Assembly (NCBI RefSeq): GCF_024435355.1
Contig: NZ_JAMJWG010000038.1
Coordinates: 1-43,122 of the forward strand
Reading direction: 5' to 3'
DNA length: 43,122 bases
DNA from: Streptomyces odontomachi
Lineage (GTDB): Bacteria; Actinomycetota; Actinomycetes; Streptomycetales; Streptomycetaceae
Made by a program: the position numbers and the translations under genes. Under the pieces are notes generated by a model. It was not told the DNA's origin and did no database searches. It saw only the letters and a list, made by a program, of their open reading frames with translations. Positions 8,416 to 14,685 of the stretch are shown piece by piece (the first letter of the stretch is position 1; the number at the start of each line of letters is the position of its first letter).

Positions 8416-9618
8416 TCAGTCCGTCCCGTCGTCCTCCCGGTCCAGGTCCAGGTCCGGCAGGAAGCCGGGGAGCAGGGGCGGCAGGGTGACGTCGGCGTCG
8501 GGGATCCGGCCGCTGCGGCCGCCCTTGGCGGTGGGGCTCGGGGGGTTCAGATCGTCGGTGGGCGGGGCGAACAGGCTTGGGGTGGAGCCGAGCAGTCCGT
8601 CGTTGTCCGAGGTGGAGGGCTCGGGGCTGTCGGTGTGGTCGGCGCCGCTGCTGAACGGGGAGCCGGGGGCCGAGGACGATGTGTTGTGGGTGTCGGACGG
8701 CTGGTCGGCGGCCGGGGCGCTGTAGGGGCCGGCTGAGCCCTGTCCTTGGGAGGGCGAGGGCAGCAGCGGGCGGAGCGGGTCGACCTGCTGGTCTATGGCG
8801 TCGAAGACCGAACTGACCTCGTCGCGCACGTCGCCGAGCTGGTGGGGGAGCCGGTCGCGGAGGGTTGCCCAGCTGTCCCGGTGGGTCTGGGAGAACGTGG
8901 ACAGGGTCTCGATGGGGGTGAGGGAGCCGTCGCGCCGGTAGGCGGCGAAGAGCAGGCGGCGGCCCTCGGAGGCGTCGTGCCGCACGCCGGAGAGGGCGTG
9001 CCGGACCTCGGCGACCGATTCGGGGTCGAGGGGGCCGGAGCGGCCGCGTTCCATGAGCCGGCGGGCCTCGTTCAGCCGGGTGGAGGCCTGGTCGAGGTAG
9101 AGCCCTCCGCGGTCGGAGTCGCTGCTGGCCATGCCGAGCTTGACGTCCTCCATGCCCCGCTTGAGGCCGTAGAGGGAATCTCCTGGCAGCGCGTCGGAGC
9201 TGGCTGCGGCGACGCCTCCGAAGGTTCCGGCGGCCACGCCGAGGGTGAGCCCGCTTGCGGCGATGCTCTTGGACAGGCGGGAGCGTGGCCTCAGCCCGCC
9301 CAGGGGTCCGGCCCGGTGGGAGCCCCTGCGCTGGTGGGACCGCTGTTCGGGGACCGTGGGGTCGGTGGCTTCGAACGGGGTCGTGCCTTCGCGCACCATG
9401 GCTTCCATGGCGGCCATGAGCTGGGTGCGCTGGACGGCTTTGACGTCCGCGTCCAGCTCGGGCTTGGGCATGTCGGCGAGACTGCCTGCCACGGCCAACA
9501 TCCGGGTGTGCTCGGGCCGTTCGGCCGGCTCCTCGGGCGTGGTGCCCCGGGCGGATCGCTCCTCCAGGGCTCGGGCGAAGGCGTTCGCCCGCCGGTGTGC
9601 CGATACGTTCGCGATCAC
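8416..9618 (-). CDS. rsbN: RsbN, transmembrane anti-sigma factor for sigma-BldN (DUF5667)
   Basis: This 400-residue protein has an N-terminal cytoplasmic domain (about 1-135) that would bind the sigma factor. It has one membrane segment (SIAASGLTLGVAAGTFGGVAAASS, about 140-163). The extracytoplasmic DUF5667 region follows (DALPGDSLYGLKRGMEDVKL and onward), then a long Ser/Pro-rich tail. The start is GTG at 9618, seven nt after AGGAGGT. RsbN of S. venezuelae is the cognate anti-sigma of BldN and delays chaplin and rodlin expression; the gene sits next to bldN here as well. A sigma-BldN-like promoter lies about 130 bp upstream, fitting a negative feedback loop. Confidence 0.92.
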   Translation of the reverse strand: MIANVSAHRRANAFARALEERSARGTTPEEPAERPEHTRMLAVAGSLADMPKPELDADVKAVQRTQLMAAMEAMVREGTTPFEATDPTVPEQRSHQRRGSHRAGPLGGLRPRSRLSKSIAASGLTLGVAAGTFGGVAAASSDALPGDSLYGLKRGMEDVKLGMASSDSDRGGLYLDQASTRLNEARRLMERGRSGPLDPESVAEVRHALSGVRHDASEGRRLLFAAYRRDGSLTPIETLSTFSQTHRDSWATLRDRLPHQLGDVRDEVSSVFDAIDQQVDPLRPLLPSPSQGQGSAGPYSAPAADQPSDTHNTSSSAPGSPFSSGADHTDSPEPSTSDNDGLLGSTPSLFAPPTDDLNPPSPTAKGGRSGRIPDADVTLPPLLPGFLPDLDLDREDDGTD

Positions 9619-9683
9619 TGGCGGCACCTCCTCTCGTCATGACGGTCGACTCCCCAGAGGATCCTGAGGGTTGCAGCCCATAC

Positions 9684-9711
9684 CTACGCTCACACGAATG
9701 AGTGAGCGTAG
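9684..9711 (-). promoter_or_regulatory. Inverted repeat in the rsbN leader
   Basis: CTACGCTCA at 9684-9692 is perfectly complementary to TGAGCGTAG at 9703-9711, with a 10-nt spacer. It lies between the predicted rsbN transcription start and its ribosome binding site, so it could form an RNA hairpin or be a regulator site. Confidence 0.55.
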
Positions 9712-9748
9712 ATCGTGAGCCTTCAACCGCAGGGAGCCTGTATCCCGG

Positions 9749-9777
9749 ACAACGAGCGGTGCAGCACTTGGGTTACG
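9749..9777 (-). promoter_or_regulatory. Candidate sigma-BldN promoter of rsbN
   Basis: Reading toward rsbN, CGTAAC (9777-9772) is followed after 17 bp by CGTTGT (9754-9749). This matches the CGTAAC / CGTTGA type described for sigma-BldN targets such as bldM P1, apart from the last -10 base. Transcription would start near 9742, leaving a leader of about 125 nt. Confidence 0.65.
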
Positions 9778-10148
9778 GACGAAAGATGATCGGACCACGA
9801 CGCCAATTGTCGTGCACGTTATGTGAGTTGATCGTTGCGCTGTGTGTCGGTGGGTCGTCGGGGTGGCCGGGCGCCTGCTCGCCGGCGCGGCGGGGGAGGG
9901 GCTGAGGGGCCGGCCGGGTGGGAAGGCGGCCGTGGTGGGGACGGGGCGGCGGGAGGGCGTGCGGGAGGGTGCTGGCGCGCGGGGCGGCAGGGTGTTCCCA
10001 GGTGGGCGGGGTGTACGCGGTGTACGGGGAGTGCTGGGGACGTATGGAATGGTGGGCGAGAGGTACGGGTGGGATCGTACCTGGGGCGGTTAGGGGCTTT
10101 ACGAGGACACGCGGGTGAGGGGGATCGGGGGTGTCTCGGTGTGCCGGG

Positions 10149-10181
10149 CCGCCGTCGGCCGGTGGGTGGTGCCGTCGGCGG
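10149..10181 (-). terminator. Hairpin after bldN
   Basis: 10149-10159 pairs with 10171-10181 in 10 of 11 positions around an 11-nt loop, about 30 bases after the bldN stop codon. Confidence 0.55.
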
Positions 10182-10208
10182 GGTGTCGTGGACGGGAGTC
10201 GGCGTCGC

Positions 10209-11057
10209 TCAGCGGGTGTCGTCCGGCAGGAGCCGGGCCAGGGTGCGGACCGCGCGGTACTGGAGGGTCTTGATCGCGCCTTCGTTCTTGCCCATGACGC
10301 GGGCGGTCTCGGCGACGGACAGGCCCTGGAGGAAGCGCAGCGTGACGCATTCCTGCTGCTGGGGGTTGAGCCTGCGGACGGCGTCGAGCAGGGCGGCGTT
10401 GGAGAGGGATTCCAGGACGGAGTCCTCGGGGCTGCGCTCCACCTCGTTGGCGTCGAGCATCTCGCCGGTGGTGACCTCCAGGCGGAAGCGACTGGACTTG
10501 AAGTGGTCCGCGACCAGGTTGCGGGCGATGGTGACGAGCCAGGCGCCGAAGTCGCGACCCTGCCAGGTGAAGGTGCCGATGCGGCGCAGCGCCCGCAGGA
10601 AGGTCTCGCTCGTGAGGTCTTCGGCGGTGGCCTTACCGCCGACGCGGTAGTAGATGTACCGGTAGACGGTGTCGCTGTACTGGTCGTAGAGGCGGCCGAA
10701 GGCCTCGGCCTCGCCGGCCTGGGCGCGCTCGACCAGCTCCATCATGCGGGCGCTGTCGCTGTCCGCTGCGGGGCGTCGGATGGTGGGGGTGGTGGATGTG
10801 GCGGGTGCTGTGCGGCCCCGCCTGCCGACGGCGGCGCTGCCGTCGGCCAGTGCGTAGCACGGGCCGACGGGGCCGGTGGTGGGGCGTGGCTCGGATGAGA
10901 TGGCGCGGGTGGGGGCGGTGAGGGCCGTGGGGCCGGCGTATGCGGTGGAGGCGGCATACGCGGTGGGGACGGTGGGGACGAAGTCGCGCAGGCAGTCGAG
11001 GACTGTAGCGCGCAACGTAGCCAGGCCCGAGGCGTCAACCCCGACGTGTGGGTACAC
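10209..11057 (-). CDS. bldN: BldN, ECF RNA polymerase sigma factor
   Basis: This 282-residue ECF sigma factor controls aerial hypha formation; its known targets include bldM, chaplin and rodlin genes. Region sigma-2 runs from about residue 105 (FGRLYDQYSDTVYRYIYYRVGG, then AEDLTSETFLRAL). Region sigma-4 is at about 205-275 (QQECVTLRFLQGLSVAETARVMGKNEGAIKTLQYRA). The long N-terminal extension of about 100 residues, beginning MYPHVGVDASGLATLRA, is the hallmark of BldN, which is made as a pro-protein. The start is GTG at 11057 with GGGAG just upstream. Expected regulation is by BldD at the promoter and by RsbN post-translationally; a candidate BldD box lies 46-60 bp upstream. Confidence 0.95.
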   Translation of the reverse strand: MYPHVGVDASGLATLRATVLDCLRDFVPTVPTAYAASTAYAGPTALTAPTRAISSEPRPTTGPVGPCYALADGSAAVGRRGRTAPATSTTPTIRRPAADSDSARMMELVERAQAGEAEAFGRLYDQYSDTVYRYIYYRVGGKATAEDLTSETFLRALRRIGTFTWQGRDFGAWLVTIARNLVADHFKSSRFRLEVTTGEMLDANEVERSPEDSVLESLSNAALLDAVRRLNPQQQECVTLRFLQGLSVAETARVMGKNEGAIKTLQYRAVRTLARLLPDDTR

Positions 11058-11591
11058 AAGACTCCCAGAGGCAGAGCTTCCATCACGTGCAGTACGGGAC
11101 CATTCACCCGTCGTGACGACGTGTGGGTACCGGTTTTCGTCTGAGGAGAATAACGCTTCGTACAGGCAGCACTACACCCAGTTGCTCAAATCGTCGGTTC
11201 CGTCACTTCTGTTATCGAGAGACGACCGTTCAAGTCGCAATTGATGTCCGGATGTTGATCGAAACTGATCATTCACGATCTCATTCCGGGTGTGTTGTGG
11301 TCGTCTGGTGTCAACACGACTGGCGAGGGGCGTGCAGGGGTAAAAAGGTGAGATTGCCGCGTGGCGCGCCTATGGCGCGAAGTGGCCCGGGTGGGGCGGT
11401 TCGGGGTGCGCCGGTCTGGGTGCGCTGACTGCCGGCTGCGCCGGCTGCGCTGGCTGTGTGGGTGCGTACGGCGCCCCCTGCGGTGGGCGCAGGGGGCTGC
11501 GTGACCGGCTGTGACGCGACCTTGCGGGTCGCCGCCGGCGCAGAGGGGTGGTTTCGGTCGTATACGGACCAGCGGCCGGTGGGGGTTGCTC
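11058..11591. other. bldN upstream regulatory region
   Basis: Some 530 bases upstream of bldN hold no convincing gene. The 11100-11330 part is clearly lower in GC than its surroundings, as expected for a complex developmental promoter. It holds a BldD-like box (11103-11117), a repeat of the bldN start-site sequence CGACGTGTGGGTAC (11042-11055 and 11117-11130), and an inverted repeat GTGTTG/CAACAC at 11292-11297 and 11312-11317. Confidence 0.6.
11103..11117 (-). promoter_or_regulatory. Candidate BldD box upstream of bldN
   Basis: TTCACCCGTCGTGAC matches seven of the eight fixed positions of the BldD 15-mer consensus nTnACnCnGnGTnAn and contains the dyad TCAC-N5-GTGA. bldN is an established BldD target in S. 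coelicolor and S. venezuelae, so the position fits. Confidence 0.6.
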
Positions 11592-11631
11592 GCTCCCCCA
11601 CTGCCTCAAGGGGGTGGGAGGCACCCCCATC
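11592..11631. repeat. REP-like palindromic element, copy 1
   Basis: This 40-bp sequence runs GCTCCCCCACTGCC, a short loop, then GTGGGAGGCACCCCC. It is clearly homologous to the element at 39281-39321 in the opposite orientation. It can fold through CTCCCCCAC against GTGGGAG and sits near the end of the HAD-IB phosphatase gene. Similar palindromes are scattered through Streptomyces genomes. Confidence 0.75.
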
Positions 11632-11693
11632 CCCGCGCCCCTTACCGGTGCCTTCGGCGCCACGGGGCCCACGGCGGGCCATGGCGTACCCGG

Positions 11694-12647
11694 CTACTGG
11701 CGGCGGCGGTGCAGGGCGATGGCCGCTGCCGTGCCGCCTGCCACCGCGCCCACGCCGGCCGCGGCGGGGATGCCGACCTTGGCCGCCTTGCGCCCCGTGC
11801 GGTAGTCACGCAGGCGCCAGTCCTGCTGCTTGGCGTGCTTGCGCAGCTTGGCGTCCGGGTTGATGGCGTACGGGTGGCCGACCAGGGAGAGCATCGGGAT
11901 GTCGTTGTGCGAGTCGCTGTACGCGGCACAGCGCGACAGGTCGAGCCCCTCGGCGACGGCCAGGGCGCGCACCGCCTCCGCCTTCGCCGGGCCGTGCAGC
12001 GGCTCGCCGACCAGCTTGCCGGTGTAGACACCGTCGACGGACTCGGCGACCGTGCCGAGCGCACCGGTCAGGCCGAGCCGGCGGGCGATGATCGTGGCGG
12101 TCTCCACCGGCGCCGCGGTGACCAGCCAGACCCGCTGGCCGGCGTCCAGGTGGGCCTGGGCGAGGGCGCGGGTGCCGGGCCAGATCCGTTCGGCCATGTA
12201 CTCGTCGTAGATCTCCTCGCCGATCGCCATCAGCTCGGCGACGCGGTGGCCCTTGACGATGGAGAGCGCCGACTCGCGCACGTCCTGCATGTGGTCGGGG
12301 TCCTCGACCCCGGCGACCCGGAACCACGCCTGCTGCCAGGCGAACCGGGCCAGCTCGCGGCGCTGGAAGAACTTCCGCTTGTACAGGCCGCGGCCGAAGT
12401 GGAAGATGGCGGCGCCCTGCATCACCGTGTTGTCCAGGTCGAAGAACGCGGCGGCGTGGGTGTCGCCGGCGACCGGGAAGGGTTCCTCGGTCTCGCCCGG
12501 TGCCGGGGATTTCGCGGTGCGGCGCTCGGCCGCCTCCGGATGCTCCCGGGAGGACGTGCGCGCCGCCTCCGCCGAGGCCTCACCGGCCAACACGCTGCGT
12601 GCGGTGGCGGAGCGTCTGCGGGGTGTGAGCCATCCAAGAGCGGACAT
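11694..12647 (-). CDS. HAD-IB family phosphatase (SerB-like)
   Basis: This 317-residue protein has the HAD motif I AAFFDLDNTVMQGAAIFHFGRGL at about residues 65-87. Motif II is LVTAAPVE, the motif III Lys lies in LHGPAKAEAV, and motif IV is YSDSHNDIPMLSLVGHPYAINPD. It therefore belongs to the phosphoserine-phosphatase-like HAD-IB group, whose members act on small phosphate esters or lipid phosphates. The first 60 residues are disordered. A glycine/alanine-rich hydrophobic stretch near the C-terminus (AAAGVGAVAGGTAAAIAL) suggests membrane attachment. Orthologues sit next to bldN in other Streptomyces. TATGCT ends 6 nt before the ATG and there is no Shine-Dalgarno sequence, suggesting a leaderless message. 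Confidence 0.88.
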   Translation of the reverse strand: MSALGWLTPRRRSATARSVLAGEASAEAARTSSREHPEAAERRTAKSPAPGETEEPFPVAGDTHAAAFFDLDNTVMQGAAIFHFGRGLYKRKFFQRRELARFAWQQAWFRVAGVEDPDHMQDVRESALSIVKGHRVAELMAIGEEIYDEYMAERIWPGTRALAQAHLDAGQRVWLVTAAPVETATIIARRLGLTGALGTVAESVDGVYTGKLVGEPLHGPAKAEAVRALAVAEGLDLSRCAAYSDSHNDIPMLSLVGHPYAINPDAKLRKHAKQQDWRLRDYRTGRKAAKVGIPAAAGVGAVAGGTAAAIALHRRRQ

Positions 12648-12653
12648 GACGTG

Positions 12654-12659
12654 AGCATA
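12654..12659 (-). promoter_or_regulatory. -10 element of a likely leaderless HAD-IB transcript
   Basis: TATGCT reads toward the HAD-IB gene and ends 6 nt before its ATG, placing the transcription start at or next to the start codon. No convincing -35 is seen. Confidence 0.45.
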
Positions 12660-12738
12660 GCCAGTCGGAGCGTGGTCCCGGCATCGTGCAGGTGACGTGC
12701 TGTGAACTCTGCGCTACGGGGTCGTGGCCAGGGGCCGG

Positions 12739-12766
12739 TTGAACGCATCGTGCGCGGGGTCAGAAT
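12739..12766 (+). promoter_or_regulatory. Promoter of the glutaredoxin-like gene
   Basis: TTGAAC (12739-12744), a 16-bp spacer and CAGAAT (12761-12766) end 7 nt before the ATG at 12774. The predicted start of transcription therefore coincides with the start codon. Confidence 0.45.
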
Positions 12767-12773
12767 GGAGCGC

Positions 12774-13052
12774 ATGAGCCCCCTGTTGAGACGCCGCGGG
12801 AAGCGGCGGCCCGAGGACCGTGTGGTCACCTTGATCGGCAAGCCCGGCTGTCATCTGTGCGACGACGCACGTGCCGTGATCGAGAAGGTCTGCACCGACC
12901 TGGGCTCCTCCTGGGAGGAGCAGGACATCCTGCGCGACGAGGAGTTGTACCGCAAGTACTGGGAGCAGATCCCGGTGGTGCTGGTGGACGGTGCGCAGCA
13001 CGACTTCTGGCGGGTCAGCGAGGACCGGCTGCGTCGCGCACTGACCGAGTAG
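12774..13052 (+). CDS. Glutaredoxin family protein
   Basis: This 92-residue protein has a thioredoxin fold of the DUF836/glutaredoxin-like type. VVTLIGKPGCHLCDDARAVIEK carries the redox-active CHLC (Cys-x-x-Cys), and QIPVVLVDGAQHDFWRVSE carries the cis-Pro. It probably acts as a small cytosolic thiol-disulfide oxidoreductase, likely with mycothiol in this genus. The gene lies upstream of rex, as in S. coelicolor (SCO3321 by recollection), but about 790 bases separate them. An in-frame ATG at 12765 would add three residues. Confidence 0.85.
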   Translation: MSPLLRRRGKRRPEDRVVTLIGKPGCHLCDDARAVIEKVCTDLGSSWEEQDILRDEELYRKYWEQIPVVLVDGAQHDFWRVSEDRLRRALTE

Positions 13053-13552
13053 GTCGAGTAGGTAGGTCGGCCTGGTCGGTCGGTCGGCCTGGTGGACCGG
13101 GTAGGTCGAGACGGTCTGGTGGATCGAGTCGACCGGGTGGCTGGAGTGGCGAGTGGCTCGGCCGGTGCGTCGAGTCGAGTGGTTCATCAGCTCATATGCT
13201 GAGTCGTTTCCGTGTGGGGTGTGGCTTTTCCGTGCGCCGTCCCGCTTGAGTGTGCCGGGTGGCCCGTCGATTCGGGCCCCTGCCGGCGCGAGCCGCACCA
13301 CGCCCCCGCGGGTCGTCCCGGAGGCGGCGCGTGCGGTGTCCGTGATCATGCGTCCGCACCTCTGTGGCCAGGTCTTTCGTGCTTCGTTGGGGCTCCGTGC
13401 CGGTGTGTGGCGGCGGGTGTGCGGGGGCCTGGGACGCGCCCGTGCGTGCTGCCGGATCGGAGCCCGGGCCGGCGCCCGGGCCGGTGCGCGGACGGGGCGC
13501 GTGAGGCGACTGTCACCGTGCGAGGGGTCATTCGACCCTCTGAGATTCGCAT

Positions 13553-13580
13553 ACGATCGTCTTACGATCGAAGCTTCGAT
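13553..13580. promoter_or_regulatory. Palindrome cluster upstream of rex
   Basis: ACGATCGT (13553-13560) is followed by the perfect 14-bp palindrome ATCGAAGCTTCGAT (13567-13580). A small hairpin GGGTC-attc-GACCC lies at 13525-13538. The cluster is about 180 bp upstream of the Rex operator and has no assigned role. Confidence 0.45.
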
Positions 13581-13751
13581 CCGATCTCGGGGGTGAGGAT
13601 CGTGAGGAGTGTGTCCTGCTTTGCCCCCGTATCCCCCGCCGCCGGTGATGGAGCGACGAGCGCAACGCTGTCGCCCGCACAGGGGTTCCATGGCCTCGAA
13701 CGTAGGTCGCGTGACCCCGGTCACGTTGCGGGGGCAAATCGGACACAATCT

Positions 13752-13780
13752 TTGTGCACGCGTTCACAAAGGCATAGCCT
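13752..13780 (+). promoter_or_regulatory. Rex operator overlapping the rex-hemACD promoter
   Basis: TTGTGCACGCGTTCACAA (13752-13769) is an 18-bp near-palindrome that matches the Rex operator TGTGAACNNNTTCACA except for one base in the left half. TTGTGC (13752-13757) and TAGCCT (13775-13780) form a -35/-10 pair with 17-bp spacing. Bound Rex would thus cover the -35 and spacer. This fits autoregulation of the operon by the NADH/NAD+ ratio. Confidence 0.85.
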
Positions 13781-13845
13781 GCTTTCGATGGGGCGGTACG
13801 GGAACAGATGGCCGCTCACAGCCCCGATCTACCCGCAGGAGCATC

Positions 13846-14685
13846 GTGGCAACTGGCCGAACTCACCGACCGGCGACCCGCAGCCGAGGGATTCCCGAGG
13901 CCACCGTCGCCAGGCTTCCGCTGTATCTGAGGGCCCTCACGGCACTGTCGGAGCGCTCGGTTCCCACTGTCTCCTCCGAGGAACTCGCGGCCGCCGCCGG
14001 GGTCAACTCCGCCAAACTCCGCAAGGACTTCTCGTACCTGGGCTCCTACGGGACGCGTGGTGTCGGCTATGACGTCGAATACCTCGTCTACCAGATCTCC
14101 CGTGAGCTGGGGCTCACCCAGGACTGGCCGGTCGTGATCGTCGGAATCGGTAACCTCGGCGCCGCCCTGGCCAATTACGGCGGGTTCGCCTCCCGCGGCT
14201 TCCGGGTCGCCGCGCTGATCGACGCCGATCCCGCCATGGCCGGCAAGCCGGTCGCGGGCATCCCCGTGCAGCACACCGACCAGCTCGAAACGATCATTCA
14301 GGAGAACGGCGTCTCGATCGGCGTCATCGCCACGCCGGCCGGCGCCGCCCAGCAGGTCTGCGACCGCCTGGTGGCCGCCGGAATCACCTCCATCCTCAAC
14401 TTCGCGCCGACCGTGCTGTCCGTGCCGGACGGCGTCGACGTTCGCAAGGTCGACCTCTCCATCGAGCTCCAGATCCTCGCCTTCCACGAGCAGCGCAAGA
14501 ACGGTGAGGAGCGCGACGCGCACGACGAGCGTGAGGAGCGCGCCAGGCAGACCCGGCGCGCCCCCGCCCTGTCCGCCGGAGCAGCGCCGGCCGCCGGTGC
14601 CGCCGCCGGAGGGGCGTCCGACGGCGTGGCGCCGAAGACCCCGAAGGGACCCGACGGGGATGTCCCCGCCGTGATGCCGGCATGA
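13846..14685 (+). CDS. rex: Redox-sensing transcriptional repressor Rex
   Basis: This 279-residue repressor binds NADH or NAD+ and represses respiratory and haem genes when NADH is low. The N-terminal winged helix (about 10-85) includes LPLYLRALTALSERSVPTVSSEELA and VNSAKLRKDFSYLGSYGTRGVGYDV. The Rossmann domain has VVIVGIGNLGAALANYGGF at about residue 100. The C-terminal swapped helix region is KVDLSIELQILAFHEQRK, followed by a disordered Ala/Gly tail. The GTG at 13846 follows AGGAG closely and gives the N-terminus known for S. coelicolor Rex. The stop overlaps the hemA start (ATGA), so the genes are translationally coupled. Confidence 0.97.
   Translation: MATGRTHRPATRSRGIPEATVARLPLYLRALTALSERSVPTVSSEELAAAAGVNSAKLRKDFSYLGSYGTRGVGYDVEYLVYQISRELGLTQDWPVVIVGIGNLGAALANYGGFASRGFRVAALIDADPAMAGKPVAGIPVQHTDQLETIIQENGVSIGVIATPAGAAQQVCDRLVAAGITSILNFAPTVLSVPDGVDVRKVDLSIELQILAFHEQRKNGEERDAHDEREERARQTRRAPALSAGAAPAAGAAAGGASDGVAPKTPKGPDGDVPAVMPA

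Larger units (their letters stand above)
9619..10208. other. rsbN-bldN intergenic region
   Basis: The 590 bases between rsbN and the end of bldN hold no convincing gene. The part next to rsbN is AT-richer and carries the sigma-BldN-like promoter, a hairpin in the leader, and an inverted repeat CACGAC-N7-GTCGTG at 9796-9814 upstream of the -35. The part from 9860 to 10140 is G-rich and shows only short GGTGTACG-type repeats. Confidence 0.6.
13053..13845. other. Long region between the glutaredoxin-like gene and rex
   Basis: This 790-base stretch has three parts. Positions 13053-13190 are a low-complexity run of GGTCG/GAGT-type repeats. The middle shows no gene. The 13520-13580 part is AT-richer and contains several palindromes, and it is followed by the Rex operator and promoter. 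Confidence 0.6.
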
